Below, piece after piece: positions 32,404-41,217 of a stretch of 42,272 nucleotides of DNA (its first letter is position 1; every line of letters begins with the position of its first letter). Below the pieces are notes generated by a model. The model was not told where the DNA came from. It ran no database searches and saw only the letters and a program-made list of their open reading frames with translations. The position numbers and the translations under genes were made by a program. The stretch lies in contig CAIOYH010000038.1 of the NCBI GenBank assembly GCA_903862465.1, forward strand, positions 1 to 42,272, written 5' to 3'. This DNA comes from an uncultured bacterium. Its GTDB lineage: Bacteria > Bacteroidota > Bacteroidia > Bacteroidales > CAIWKO01.

Positions 32404-32559
32404 ATGCCTGTGCTAATAAAAACTCTTGAGAAAAGTAAGGTTAAAGAGAATCAGGAATATTATTATGATTATTATCTCTACTGTCCTTCATGCAAAACCC
32501 TCTACATGCTTGAGGAAGCAAAAAGAACGATTGAGAACAATCCATCACTATTTGACTAA
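32404..32559 (+). CDS. Small protein with a CPSC knuckle, function unknown
   Basis: Starting at ATG 32404 this gives 51 residues (MPVLIKTLEKSKVKENQEYY...). The core EYYYDYYLYCPSCKTLYM contains one CxxC pair, half of a zinc ribbon, and the following EEAKRTIEN is helical. I have a vague memory of this DYYLxCPxCxTMY pattern in small uncharacterised proteins. The gene may be intact or the tail of something longer. The frame stays open upstream to 32365. The flanks 32346-32403 and 32560-32696 show nothing else. Confidence 0.4.
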   Translation: MPVLIKTLEKSKVKENQEYYYDYYLYCPSCKTLYMLEEAKRTIENNPSLFD

Positions 32560-32696
32560 AATATTGCCTAATACTAGACGATCTATTCTAAAATCACTAC
32601 CAATCCCAAACAATATAACCATACAACAATATAACCATCCCTTTCTTATTAAATGAATCCATATCAAAAAAAATCTTCATTATCAATATAAACTCG

Positions 32697-32704
32697 TACC
32701 TTTG
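32697..32704 (+). promoter_or_regulatory. -7 box of the glycine-rich T9SS cargo gene
   Basis: TACCTTTG matches TAnnTTTG exactly, 26 bp before ATG 32731. No -33 box is clear. Confidence 0.5.
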
Positions 32705-32730
32705 TCAACCAAAAGCTAAAAACCTATAGT

Positions 32731-33732
32731 ATGAAAAAACTTTTCCACATTTCAACCATTGCATTATTGTTGCTGATGGGAGCTTCAGCGTATGCACAAA
32801 TAGTCTCCACAGTCTTTACTTCTTCAGGCGCATTCACTGTGCCGGCGGGGGTAACATCCTTAACTATTGAAGTTGTTGGGGCAGGCGCTGCGGGCGGTGG
32901 CAATGGTGGCGGTGGTGGTGGTGGCGGTGGCTATGCCAAAGGTATTTATTCGGTGACTCCGGGTGCAGTACTTACGGTTCATATTGCTTCGCCTATTTCA
33001 GGTTACACGCCCGATACCACTCATGTGAATAATTTAATCTTTGCTACTAGCGGTCATATTGGAACGTATGTTGCCAATCCCGCTATCGGTGGTGGTGGTG
33101 TTGGAGGTATTGGTATCGGTGGCACGCTTGCCAACTACACAGGCGGCACAGGTGGTGGCGGATATTGGACCTATTTCGGTGGTGGCGGCGGTGGCTCTGC
33201 AGGCGCTAACTTAGGAGGTTATCCCGGGGGCAACACAATCACATGGACAGGTGTTTGTCTCACTCCGGGAGGAGCGGGCGGTATTTCAGGTGGTGCTCCG
33301 GGTGGCGATGGCGGAAAAGGTGCAGGATTCACGGACATGTCATGCGTTGTAACAAATCCTGCCGGGAATGGTGCCAACTTTGGTGGCGGAGGAGGAGGTG
33401 CAAATGGGAATGGTGGTCATGAAGGGACAGGCATTGGGGGCTATTGCAAAATTGAATATCAAACTATAACGGGTGTAAACCAAATAGCTACTGACTATGC
33501 TATTTCAATTTATCCGAACCCATCAAGCGGGAAATTTGTTATTGCTTCAGGAAATGAACAAATTAACACGATAGAAATTTATAATGTCATTGGCGATAAA
33601 ATCTACGTTGACCTCAATTTTAATCAGCAAAGCACAAAAGAAATAGACCTATCGAGTTTTCAAAAAGGAATATATTTCATAAAATGTTCGGTAGGAGAAA
33701 AAACTTATAATCAGAAAATCGAGATTGAATAG
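32731..33732 (+). CDS. Glycine-rich secreted protein with T9SS sorting domain
   Basis: This 333-residue protein has a signal peptide ending ASAYA. The mature N-terminus (TVFTSSGAFTVPAGVTSLTI) is the start of the glycine-rich cell-wall/glycan-domain type seen in many Bacteroidota surface proteins. Residues about 45-235 are dominated by runs of Gly with Asn, Ala and Thr, encoded by GGTGGC repeats liable to slippage. A T9SS type A domain spans about 255-333 (ISIYPNPSSGKFVI, GIYFIKCSVGEKT). It is probably a structural or adhesive surface protein. It is preceded by its own promoter. Confidence 0.85.
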   Translation: MKKLFHISTIALLLLMGASAYAQIVSTVFTSSGAFTVPAGVTSLTIEVVGAGAAGGGNGGGGGGGGGYAKGIYSVTPGAVLTVHIASPISGYTPDTTHVNNLIFATSGHIGTYVANPAIGGGGVGGIGIGGTLANYTGGTGGGGYWTYFGGGGGGSAGANLGGYPGGNTITWTGVCLTPGGAGGISGGAPGGDGGKGAGFTDMSCVVTNPAGNGANFGGGGGGANGNGGHEGTGIGGYCKIEYQTITGVNQIATDYAISIYPNPSSGKFVIASGNEQINTIEIYNVIGDKIYVDLNFNQQSTKEIDLSSFQKGIYFIKCSVGEKTYNQKIEIE

Positions 33733-33918
33733 CAACGGAGATAAGCCTCTCTGAATATTTTATATTATTTTTTTGATGTATATCCTTATCTTTCTGAGAG
33801 AAAAACCACCTAAGAATCATTAGAAGAAAACAATTCCAATAAATACCCATCATCAGCATTCTAACAGATGTTGATAAATATTTTTTTAAGCTTTTTGTTG
33901 TATATTCAATAAAATTTG

Positions 33919-34054
33919 TACTTTAGCACTCGAATTTAAGCCGAAGCGGTAATCACTTCACGATTTCATCATCCTGTAGTGCTTGTTGTATGGGCTTTTT
34001 TCCGTCCGCTTGATGGATTAAAATAAAAACAATTAAGCTATAACCACATTTATT
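33919..34054 (+). promoter_or_regulatory. Promoter-like box and possible structured leader of the nitroreductase gene
   Basis: TACTTTAG (33919-33926) differs from TAnnTTTG by one base. The leader that would follow is about 120 bases long and can pair AAGCGG with CCGCTT around a 60-70-base interior, with a T-run (GGGCTTTTTTCC) in between. I do not recognise a known riboswitch. The rest of 33733-33918 holds no visible feature. Confidence 0.3.
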
Positions 34055-34573
34055 ATGAACGTTATTGAAGTAATTCTAACGCGCCGCAGTATCAGAAAAT
34101 ATAGTAATAGAGAGATTCCTCCAAAGGTAATTGCGAATCTTCTAGAAGCGGCAATGTATGCTCCCACAGCACGCAATTCGCAGTCGTGGCAATTTGTTGT
34201 CATCAATAAGCGACAATTATTAAATGATTTGGCGGAAATTCATCCGTATGGCAAAATGTTGGAGCATGCTCCCCTTGCTATTTTGGTTTGTGGCGACAAA
34301 ATGAAAGAAGACAGTGAAGGTTATCTGAGTCAAAACTGTGCTGCAGCCACACAAAATATTATGTTGGCTGCTCATTCTCTTGGCTTGGGCAGTGTGTGGC
34401 TTGGTGTGTATCCGAAGGAAAATCGCATTGAACCAATCAGCAAACGATTGAAACTTCCGGGATATGTTCTTCCAATGGCTTTAATATCTTTAGGTTATCC
34501 CGATGAATCAAAACCCAAACCCGGACGATTTGCTCGGGAAAAAATCCATTATAATGATCAATGGTATAAGTAA
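34055..34573 (+). CDS. Nitroreductase family protein (FMN-dependent)
   Basis: This 172-residue protein has the classic opening RRSIRKYSNREIP, with basic residues that contact FMN phosphate. APTARNSQSWQFVVI follows at residues about 36-50, then AAATQNIMLAAHSLGLGSVWLG. Family members use FMN and NAD(P)H to reduce nitro groups, quinones or flavins; the physiological substrate is usually unknown. A second, more distant homologue lies at 39935-40480. dnaG begins 71 bp downstream and has its own weak -7 box. Confidence 0.9.
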   Translation: MNVIEVILTRRSIRKYSNREIPPKVIANLLEAAMYAPTARNSQSWQFVVINKRQLLNDLAEIHPYGKMLEHAPLAILVCGDKMKEDSEGYLSQNCAAATQNIMLAAHSLGLGSVWLGVYPKENRIEPISKRLKLPGYVLPMALISLGYPDESKPKPGRFAREKIHYNDQWYK

Positions 34574-34644
34574 CAGAAAAATATTTGCCACGCTGTCGGG
34601 CAAGCGTATTTTTTGTGTAATTTAGCCCTGTTTTTCAAAACACG

Positions 34645-36633
34645 ATGATACGCAAAGAAACCATACAAAACATCAATGATGCCCTAAAAATCGAAGAGGT
34701 GGTAGGCGATTTTGTTTCCTTAAAGAAACGAGGCGCGAACTATCTAGGATTATGTCCTTTTCATAACGAAAAAACGCCATCTTTCACCGTGTCGCCTGCC
34801 AAAGGTTTCTATCATTGCTTTGGTTGTGGCAAAGGTGGTAGCGCCATTGATTTCATCATGGAGCACGAGCATCACACCTATCCCGATGCGTTGCGCTATC
34901 TTGCCGACAAATATCACATCGAAATTGTGGATGAAATACAAACGGCTGAAGAAAAACACATGCAGTCGGAGCAGGAAACCCTTTACAGTGTGGTGGCGTA
35001 TGCGCAGAAACATTTCACAGACAATCTTTTCAACACGGAATCGGGCATGGCTATCGGATTGACGTATTTCAATGAACGGGGCTTTACCAAAGATATTATA
35101 AAGAAGTTTCACCTAGGATATTCTCCCGAAAAGTGGGATGATTTATCGAAGAGTGCTATTGAAAATGGATACAACGTTGATTACTTATACAAAAGCGGTT
35201 TAGCTATCAAAAAAGATGAAGGCGGCTTCTACGATCGCTTTCGCGATAGAGTCATCTTTCCCATCCATAATCTTAGTGGCAGAATCGTTGGCTTCACAGG
35301 CAGGATACTATCTTCGGATAAAAGCAAACCCAAATACGTCAACTCCCCCGAATCTGAAATCTACAGCAAAGGCAAAACCCTTTATGGGATATTTTTTGCC
35401 AAATCGGCTATCGTTGCCAACAATAATTGCTATTTGGTGGAAGGCAACACCGATGTTATTTCGCTCTACCAATCGGGGATCGAAAATGTCGTGGCTTCAT
35501 CAGGCACGGCACTTACCGTTGACCAAATAAAACTCATCAAAAAGTTCACTCCTAACATAACTATTTTATATGATGGCGATGATGCAGGAATAAAGGCATC
35601 CTTACGAGGCATTGATATGGTGCTCGAAGAAGGGATGAACGTGAAGATTGTATTATTCCCCACAGGCGAAGACCCCGACTCGTATGCTCGAAAACATGAT
35701 GCGGTTCAGATTAAGAAATTCATCACCGACAATGCTGTCAATTTTATTCTTTTCAAAACGAAACTTTTGTTGGATGAAGCCCAACATGATCCTATCAAAA
35801 AGGCAGAGTTGATAAAAGAAATTGTTCGTACCATTTCGTTGATGCCTGAAGCGATTCACCGCAGTGTTTATATCAAAGAATGCAGCGAAGTGATGCAAAT
35901 TCCCGAACAGTCGCTTTTGAATGAGTTGAACAAACTGATGCGCAAAAAGTTCAAGAAGGACTTTGCGGAGGCTAACGGACACGAACAAGTGGATGTTCCC
36001 GAAATACCCGACATCGCTGTTGAAAAACAAATTATCCAAAACCAATACGATAGTATTCCTCTTGAGCAACATCTCCTATGGATCATTTTAAATTATGGAG
36101 AACAAAATCTAAGCTTCGAACGACTTATTGACGACAATCCGCTTCATAAAGAATCTATTGAGATTAAGGTTTCAGACTATATTACTGAAATACTGAGTTC
36201 GGAAGAATTCACGTTTAGTGATGCCAAATTGCAACAAATCTTTGATGAATACCATATACAATCGCAAGATGCTGAAAGCAACGACTCCTTATATTTTATC
36301 AATCATCCCGATAAAGAAGTTTCGAAATTGTACAGAGAAATTGTAAATCAGCTTTATTTTCTTTCCAAAAATTGGGAGTCTAAGTATCACATTTCTACAC
36401 CCATTCACGAAGATGATAATAATGAGATTTTGGTGAAGGACATTTCGAGCACCATCAACGGGATACAACTGAAACGTGTATCAAAAGAATTGCAAGAGAT
36501 AGAAAGCTTGATGAAAACAATGCAAAGAGAAAACTCGGACGATCCTGAGTTGATGATTCTGCTAGACCGTTTCCACAAGAAGCAAACCATAATAATGAAA
36601 ATCAGCGCACAACTTGGCAGGGTGTTTAATTAG
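34645..36633 (+). CDS. dnaG: DNA primase
   Basis: This 662-residue enzyme makes RNA primers for replication at the fork with DnaB. The N-terminal CHC2 zinc domain has Cys37, His40, Cys58 and Cys61 (LCPFHNEKTPSF and YHCFGCGKGG). The catalytic core carries IFPIHNLSGRIVGFTGR, and the TOPRIM residues are in YLVEGNTDVISLYQSG and ILYDGDDAGIKA (acidic Mg ligands). The C-terminal half (about 420-662) is poorly conserved and helical, as expected for the helicase-binding region. The length is normal for the phylum. A TAATTTAG box (34618-34625) lies 19 bp ahead of the start. Confidence 0.97.
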   Translation: MIRKETIQNINDALKIEEVVGDFVSLKKRGANYLGLCPFHNEKTPSFTVSPAKGFYHCFGCGKGGSAIDFIMEHEHHTYPDALRYLADKYHIEIVDEIQTAEEKHMQSEQETLYSVVAYAQKHFTDNLFNTESGMAIGLTYFNERGFTKDIIKKFHLGYSPEKWDDLSKSAIENGYNVDYLYKSGLAIKKDEGGFYDRFRDRVIFPIHNLSGRIVGFTGRILSSDKSKPKYVNSPESEIYSKGKTLYGIFFAKSAIVANNNCYLVEGNTDVISLYQSGIENVVASSGTALTVDQIKLIKKFTPNITILYDGDDAGIKASLRGIDMVLEEGMNVKIVLFPTGEDPDSYARKHDAVQIKKFITDNAVNFILFKTKLLLDEAQHDPIKKAELIKEIVRTISLMPEAIHRSVYIKECSEVMQIPEQSLLNELNKLMRKKFKKDFAEANGHEQVDVPEIPDIAVEKQIIQNQYDSIPLEQHLLWIILNYGEQNLSFERLIDDNPLHKESIEIKVSDYITEILSSEEFTFSDAKLQQIFDEYHIQSQDAESNDSLYFINHPDKEVSKLYREIVNQLYFLSKNWESKYHISTPIHEDDNNEILVKDISSTINGIQLKRVSKELQEIESLMKTMQRENSDDPELMILLDRFHKKQTIIMKISAQLGRVFN

Positions 36634-36684
36634 TATTATATACTATTTCGAAGCAAATAAGACTATTATAAAAAAATAAACTAG

Positions 36685-37476
36685 CTATTTTATTTCGAAT
36701 TCATCCCAATCTTGAGCCACATTGAAACGTTCGCGGTACTCAATGAGTTTGGCTTTGGGCAAGATTATCGTTTCAATGGTTTCGGTGTTTTCTTTAACTT
36801 CGCAGATTATTTCACCTCTAGGTGACACTATCATGCTATTGCCTGAGTGCGGATTGCCTTTTCCGTCCATACCTATACGATTGACACCTGTAGCATACGC
36901 CAAATTCTCAATTGCCCTTGCTTGCATCAACAAACGCCAATAATGAATGCGGGTTTCGGGCCAATTTGCCACGAAAAGTAAAAGGTCGTACTCAAACTGT
37001 TCTTGGTGGTAAGAGTTTTTTATCCATACGGGGAAGCGCAAATCATAACAAATCAGGGGGCAAATCTTCCATGAGTTCAACTCCACTATCAGTTTTTTTG
37101 TGCCGGGCGAAATTTGCAAATGCTCGTTATCAAAGCGGAACAAATGGCGCTTGTCGTAGGTTTCATAGCTACCATCGGGACGCATCCACACCAAACGATT
37201 GTAAAGTCTTCCTTCATCTCTACACAAAAAACTTCCCGTAATCACACAATTAAATTCCTGAGCATGATTTTTCATCCATTGAAAAGTCCGTCCTTCGGGA
37301 GCTTCCGCACATTTGTCGCCATTCATGGTGAAACCCGTATTGAACATTTCGGGAAGCACAATAAGGTCTTGTTTGGCAGGGAGATTGACAAATTTATTAT
37401 CGAAATATTCTAGATTCTTTTCAGCTTGTTCCCAAAACAAATCTGATTGTACGATATGAATTTTTAGATCTTGCAT
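36685..37476 (-). CDS. Nitrilase-family amidohydrolase, probable omega-amidase (YafV type)
   Basis: This 263-residue cytosolic enzyme has the nitrilase catalytic triad Glu43 (VLPEMFNTG), Lys109 (TYDKRHLF) and Cys143 (ICYDLRFP). The motifs match the YafV/Nit2 branch, which hydrolyses alpha-ketoglutaramate and related omega-amides. It overlaps the upstream aminotransferase gene by 13 bp. Glutamine transaminase and omega-amidase commonly pair this way: the aminotransferase uses glutamine to aminate the keto-methylthiobutyrate of methionine salvage, and the amidase removes the ketoglutaramate formed. It is the last gene of a five-gene operon. Confidence 0.88.
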   Translation of the reverse strand: MQDLKIHIVQSDLFWEQAEKNLEYFDNKFVNLPAKQDLIVLPEMFNTGFTMNGDKCAEAPEGRTFQWMKNHAQEFNCVITGSFLCRDEGRLYNRLVWMRPDGSYETYDKRHLFRFDNEHLQISPGTKKLIVELNSWKICPLICYDLRFPVWIKNSYHQEQFEYDLLLFVANWPETRIHYWRLLMQARAIENLAYATGVNRIGMDGKGNPHSGNSMIVSPRGEIICEVKENTETIETIILPKAKLIEYRERFNVAQDWDEFEIK

Positions 37477-38621
37477 AATATTTCAGTGGCTTTTTCTAAG
37501 GTTTCTTCTTTTTTCGCAAAACAAAAGCGAAGCACTTTACTGTCAATAAGATTGTGATAAAAAACAGAAACGGGAATCGAAGCTAATTTATATTCTTTGG
37601 TCAAACGAATGGCAAAATCCACTTCTTTCTCTTCGGAAATAGCACTATAATCCAACAATTGAAAATAGGTGCCATGACAAGGAATAATTTTAAACCGTGA
37701 ATTTTGGATTCTTTCCACAAAGAAATCGCGCTTCTTTTGATAAAATGCATTCAAATGTATGTAGTTATTTTTATCAGCAATAAAATCTGCTAACGCATAT
37801 TGAATAGGCGTGTTACAGGTAAAAACAATAAATTGATGCGATTTGCGGAATTCTGTCATAAGTTGTTCTGGAGCTAGGCAATATCCCATTTTCCACCCCG
37901 TAGCATGAAAGGTCTTTCCAAAAGAACCTACCACTAAACTTCTTTCTGCCAATTTAGGATATCTGCATACGCTTTCGTGAGTTATGGTATCGAAAATTAG
38001 ATGCTCATATACCTCATCGCTCAAAATAATAATATCACTACCTTTGGTCAGTTTTTCCAATGCTTTCATATCTCGGGGACCTAGGACACTCCCTGTGGGA
38101 TTATGAGGTGTGTTGATGATAACCATCCGTGTTTTATGTGTTACTAGTTTCTGTACTACATCCCAATTGATAAGATAATCGGGGGCTTTCATTGTGGCAT
38201 ATTTAGGGATACCTCCATTCAATCGGATGGCAGGCACGTAGGAGTCATACGCTGGTTCAAACACTATGACTTCGTCGCCTTCGCGAACAAATGCCGTGAT
38301 GGCAGAATACAAAGCTTGAGTGCCCCCTGCCGTTACGGTGATTTCGTTCACAGGATGGTAGGTTATCTTATGAGCATCGAAAATCTTTTTCGAAATGGCT
38401 TCCCTCAAAGGTAAAATGCCCTGCATGGGAGCATATTGATTGAAACCATTTTTCATGTTTTTATAAACCAAATCAATTAGTTCGCTCGAAATATCGAAGT
38501 CAGGAAATCCTTGGGAGAGATTTATTGCTTTGGTTTCGTTGGCTAATTGCGACATCACGGCGAAGATGCTAGTGGCTACGCCCGGCAGTTTGGTTTCTGT
38601 GCTGTTAAATGAATACGGCAT
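37464..38621 (-). CDS. PLP-dependent aminotransferase, methionine aminotransferase type (YbdL-like)
   Basis: This 385-residue class I aminotransferase has INLSQGFPDFD near the N-terminus, TPHNPTGSV, SDEVYEHLIF and the PLP lysine in SFGKTFHATGWKMGY (about residue 236). The C-terminal Arg in KVLRFCFAKKEE binds the substrate carboxylate. These features fit the kynurenine/glutamine transaminase branch that includes YbdL, which prefers Met, His and Phe. Overlap with the omega-amidase gene supports a role in methionine salvage. It follows the PGK-like gene by 13 bp. Confidence 0.9.
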   Translation of the reverse strand: MPYSFNSTETKLPGVATSIFAVMSQLANETKAINLSQGFPDFDISSELIDLVYKNMKNGFNQYAPMQGILPLREAISKKIFDAHKITYHPVNEITVTAGGTQALYSAITAFVREGDEVIVFEPAYDSYVPAIRLNGGIPKYATMKAPDYLINWDVVQKLVTHKTRMVIINTPHNPTGSVLGPRDMKALEKLTKGSDIIILSDEVYEHLIFDTITHESVCRYPKLAERSLVVGSFGKTFHATGWKMGYCLAPEQLMTEFRKSHQFIVFTCNTPIQYALADFIADKNNYIHLNAFYQKKRDFFVERIQNSRFKIIPCHGTYFQLLDYSAISEEKEVDFAIRLTKEYKLASIPVSVFYHNLIDSKVLRFCFAKKEETLEKATEILCKI

Positions 38622-38634
38622 ACACTTTTATCGT

Positions 38635-39942
38635 TTATTTTTGGACTGAGTTTAGTAAGGCTTTGACGGGTTCCAAACCTAAGACATTTCCTTCTTGGAT
38701 GGCTTTGAGAACAGCGCCTCCGCCCGTGAAGATATAATATTTCGGACTGTCGAGAGCCACAATATATAAGCCCGGCAACAACCTCTTTAGTTCTTGCATG
38801 GTGTCGCCACCGCCGTAGAGCTTCACGGCAGAGGAATTTTTGTCAATGAGTTCGTCGAGGGCGATGGTGCCCTCATTGAAGTAAGGCGTGTAACCCATAA
38901 CAGCATTGACGAAGATAGTTTTGGCTTCAGAAAATATTTTCAATACCGCCTCGGAATGAAAAGACGAAGGGTCCACATCCAAAATATAATTCAGCTTGCT
39001 GCCTTTTTTTAAATCAGCGATATTCTGAATGCGGAACTGCCCATTGATTTTACCTTCCATGGTGTCGGATTCAACAATGTAGGGCAGTTCGATGAGCTTG
39101 CCCGGGAATTCGGCAGCAAATTCAACAAAGGTTTTGGCGTGTTCAATATCTTCTCGCTCAACGCCTTTTATTTCTATATCATATTTCGCACAGAGGTAGG
39201 CATTATAGATGACGCCGCCCAACACCAAATAATCGGACACCTTAAGGAGTGCATTTAGGGAGTCCACTTTGGTGTCGAATTTCGAGCCTGCCACCACGGA
39301 GATGAAAGGACGTTCGGGGAAATAGATACGCTCGAGATTAGCAATTTCTCTCTGCAACAAAAAGCCTGCATACGAAGGTAAATATTTGGCAACCTTCACC
39401 GTAGAAGCATGCGCCTGCCACGAGCCGAAAGCATCGTTCACAAAGATGTCGGCTAATCCGGCAAGCTGATAGGCAAAACGATCGGCATCCTCGGTTTTGG
39501 ATTCTTCGCCAGCGAACCATCGCGTATTGGGCAAATAAATGCCATCAATTTCGTCGTTTTTCAAATCACGAATCAGATGATTTATAGAGGTTTCTATGCC
39601 TAAATACCCCTGATTATCATGTGGCATGAAGTCGGGAGTTTTGAGGATGATGTGGAGTTTGTTTTCCAAATAATCAACGATAGGCTGTATGGAAGTGTCG
39701 TCGGAAATGAGAATCTCGCCCGTCTTTTTGTTTTTCGGTCTGCCTGCATGCGTCATCAGGATAATTTTTCCGCCTTTGGCATTGATATAATAGAGTGTGC
39801 CTATGGTGGCGTCTATGCGGTAGGGGTCGTGGATAATGCCTTTTTTCACCACATTGTGGTCAACGCGCACCAAAACAACTTTGTTTTTCAGGTCGGCGTT
39901 TTGAAGAAGGGGAAGGTTTAACCCCTGCAATACATCAGTCAT
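38635..39942 (-). CDS. Divergent phosphoglycerate kinase family protein
   Basis: This 435-residue protein starts at ATG 39942 (MTDVLQGLNL...). The reading to 40161 runs through the neighbour in another frame and lacks homology. PGK features are clear: VVLVRVDHN, MTHAGRPK, NTRWFAGEE, AGSKFDTKVDSL, GGVIYNAY, LYGGGDTMQEL and FTGGGAVLKAI. Several usual residues differ. RVDFN is RVDHN, and the AFGTAHRAHAS motif is shortened to AFGSWQAHAS, losing the substrate-binding Arg. The ATP-site STGGGASLE is FTGGGAVLK. It may be a slow or neofunctionalised kinase rather than the main glycolytic enzyme. It overlaps the nitroreductase gene by 8 bp. Confidence 0.82.
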   Translation of the reverse strand: MTDVLQGLNLPLLQNADLKNKVVLVRVDHNVVKKGIIHDPYRIDATIGTLYYINAKGGKIILMTHAGRPKNKKTGEILISDDTSIQPIVDYLENKLHIILKTPDFMPHDNQGYLGIETSINHLIRDLKNDEIDGIYLPNTRWFAGEESKTEDADRFAYQLAGLADIFVNDAFGSWQAHASTVKVAKYLPSYAGFLLQREIANLERIYFPERPFISVVAGSKFDTKVDSLNALLKVSDYLVLGGVIYNAYLCAKYDIEIKGVEREDIEHAKTFVEFAAEFPGKLIELPYIVESDTMEGKINGQFRIQNIADLKKGSKLNYILDVDPSSFHSEAVLKIFSEAKTIFVNAVMGYTPYFNEGTIALDELIDKNSSAVKLYGGGDTMQELKRLLPGLYIVALDSPKYYIFTGGGAVLKAIQEGNVLGLEPVKALLNSVQK

Positions 39943-40480
39943 AACTATTGATTTTGAGAACTTCTTGGGTTGATTTGCGTATTTTGGTTCGAATAATGTC
40001 GTCCTGAGGATAGCCCACCGTGATGATGAGTCCAATGCGTTTGTTTTTGGGAATCTTGAGTATTTCGGCAATTTTTTTCTCATTAAACCAACCGAGAATA
40101 CAGGTCCCAAGACCGAGTTCGGTGGCTTGCAGGCAAAAATGTTCGGCAGCAATGCCCACATCCATCAAATAGAAGTCTTTGTTTTTGATTCTGCCGCCAA
40201 TTTGAGAAATCACCTTGGGTTTTTCCATCATAAGCACCACAATCAGAGGTGCTTCAACCACAAATTTGTTGAACTGAACCACCATATTATAGGTTTCGCG
40301 CGCTACTTTGTTTTTAATATCTTCATCATTCAAAATAATGAATTTCCAAGGTTGCGAATTGCAGGCTGAAGGCGCCAAACGAGCAGCTTCTATGCACTGT
40401 TCAATCTTTTCGGGTTCAATAGCTTGAGGGGAATATTTGCGAACACTTTGACGTGTTTTGACTAGTTCTAAAAAGTTCAT
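39935..40480 (-). CDS. Nitroreductase family protein
   Basis: This 181-residue FMN enzyme begins MNFLELVKTRQSVRKYSPQAI. It has SACNSQPWKFIIL, the FMN-binding Ser-Asn motif, and IAAEHFCLQATELGLGTCILGWF. It overlaps the upstream YcxB-like gene by 4 bp (ATGA) and the PGK-like gene by 8 bp. It is only distantly similar to the 34055 nitroreductase. The substrate is unknown; operon partners suggest a reductive step in central or methionine metabolism, but this is weak. Confidence 0.88.
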   Translation of the reverse strand: MNFLELVKTRQSVRKYSPQAIEPEKIEQCIEAARLAPSACNSQPWKFIILNDEDIKNKVARETYNMVVQFNKFVVEAPLIVVLMMEKPKVISQIGGRIKNKDFYLMDVGIAAEHFCLQATELGLGTCILGWFNEKKIAEILKIPKNKRIGLIITVGYPQDDIIRTKIRKSTQEVLKINSYD

Positions 40481-41004
40481 TTGGTGTCTTTGGTTTTAAT
40501 TTTGGCACGTACCCATTGCTTCAAGGTGGCGTACTCTTCGTCGGTGAAATATTTTTTTGGAAACAAACTGAATCTGAATTTATTTGGATAAATCATGATG
40601 ACTAGCTCATTTATCATGGCAGATTGATAGTACTCCCAATTGTTGGTAGTGTTCACATTGTCTGACGTTACCTGAATATTTTCGGCAGTGAAAATATAGT
40701 TGAAAGGGTTCTTAAAGTCGGGCATTTTGGAGTACATACGTTTGCCAATGGTTTTAAGATTGTAGAAATACAAAATAGCGATGAATACGCCATAGCACAA
40801 CAGAAACCATGCCGCCCAATTGGTATATTTCAGTCCATCCATAGTGAATTGAAGGACTAGCAGAAACAAACCGACAATGATGGAAATGCCACCAACAATG
40901 AGCAACAAACGACTGCGGACGGGATAGGCTTTGCGAAAATGGGTGGAATATGCCAATTGCAAATCTTCGGCAGTGAACAAAATGGTTTTAGATATCTTTT
41001 CCAT
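40477..41004 (-). CDS. YcxB-like membrane protein of unknown function
   Basis: This 175-residue protein has two transmembrane helices at about 33-53 (LLLIVGGISIIVGLFLLVLQF) and 62-82 (NWAAWFLLCYGVFIAILYFYN). The YcxB-type soluble C-terminal domain follows (YIFTAENIQVTSDN, NWEYYQSAMINELVIMIYPN, FRFSLFPKKYFTDEE). That domain is PH-like and is common in small membrane proteins of unknown role. It heads the five-gene operon, under the promoter at 41055-41084. Confidence 0.78.
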   Translation of the reverse strand: MEKISKTILFTAEDLQLAYSTHFRKAYPVRSRLLLIVGGISIIVGLFLLVLQFTMDGLKYTNWAAWFLLCYGVFIAILYFYNLKTIGKRMYSKMPDFKNPFNYIFTAENIQVTSDNVNTTNNWEYYQSAMINELVIMIYPNKFRFSLFPKKYFTDEEYATLKQWVRAKIKTKDTK

Positions 41005-41054
41005 AAATATGGTATTTTGAATAAATTATTATACAGCGCTTTTTGAGGCAAACT

Positions 41055-41084
41055 CAAAAATAGAAGCAGACAAATTTAAGCAAA
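41055..41084 (-). promoter_or_regulatory. Promoter of the five-gene operon
   Basis: On the minus strand, TTTG (41084-41081), 18 bases, then TATTTTTG (41062-41055) nearly matches the Bacteroidota consensus with 19-bp spacing. A second exact -7 box (TAAATTTG) is at 41071-41078. Confidence 0.6.
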
Positions 41085-41166
41085 ATTGAATAAGTGGGAG
41101 AATTATTTTTTTATTTATATATAAATTGTGATTTGAACAGGATATAATTGTTGATTTATCTATTGA

Positions 41167-41194
41167 AAAAGGCTTACTGATGTGCAAGCCTTTT
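41167..41194 (-). terminator. Rho-independent terminator of the 41218 gene
   Basis: AAAAGGCTT and AAGCCTTTT form a perfect 9-bp stem around a 10-base loop, with U-rich flanks on the minus strand, 24 bp past the stop of the 41218 gene. Confidence 0.8.
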
Positions 41195-41217
41195 ATTAGT
41201 TATTCTAAAATATAGAT

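Noticed and set aside
38635-40161. Longer reading of the PGK-like gene
   Set aside because: The extra 73 residues come from the antisense-free frame across the nitroreductase gene and have no PGK homology; ATG 39942 fits the family start.
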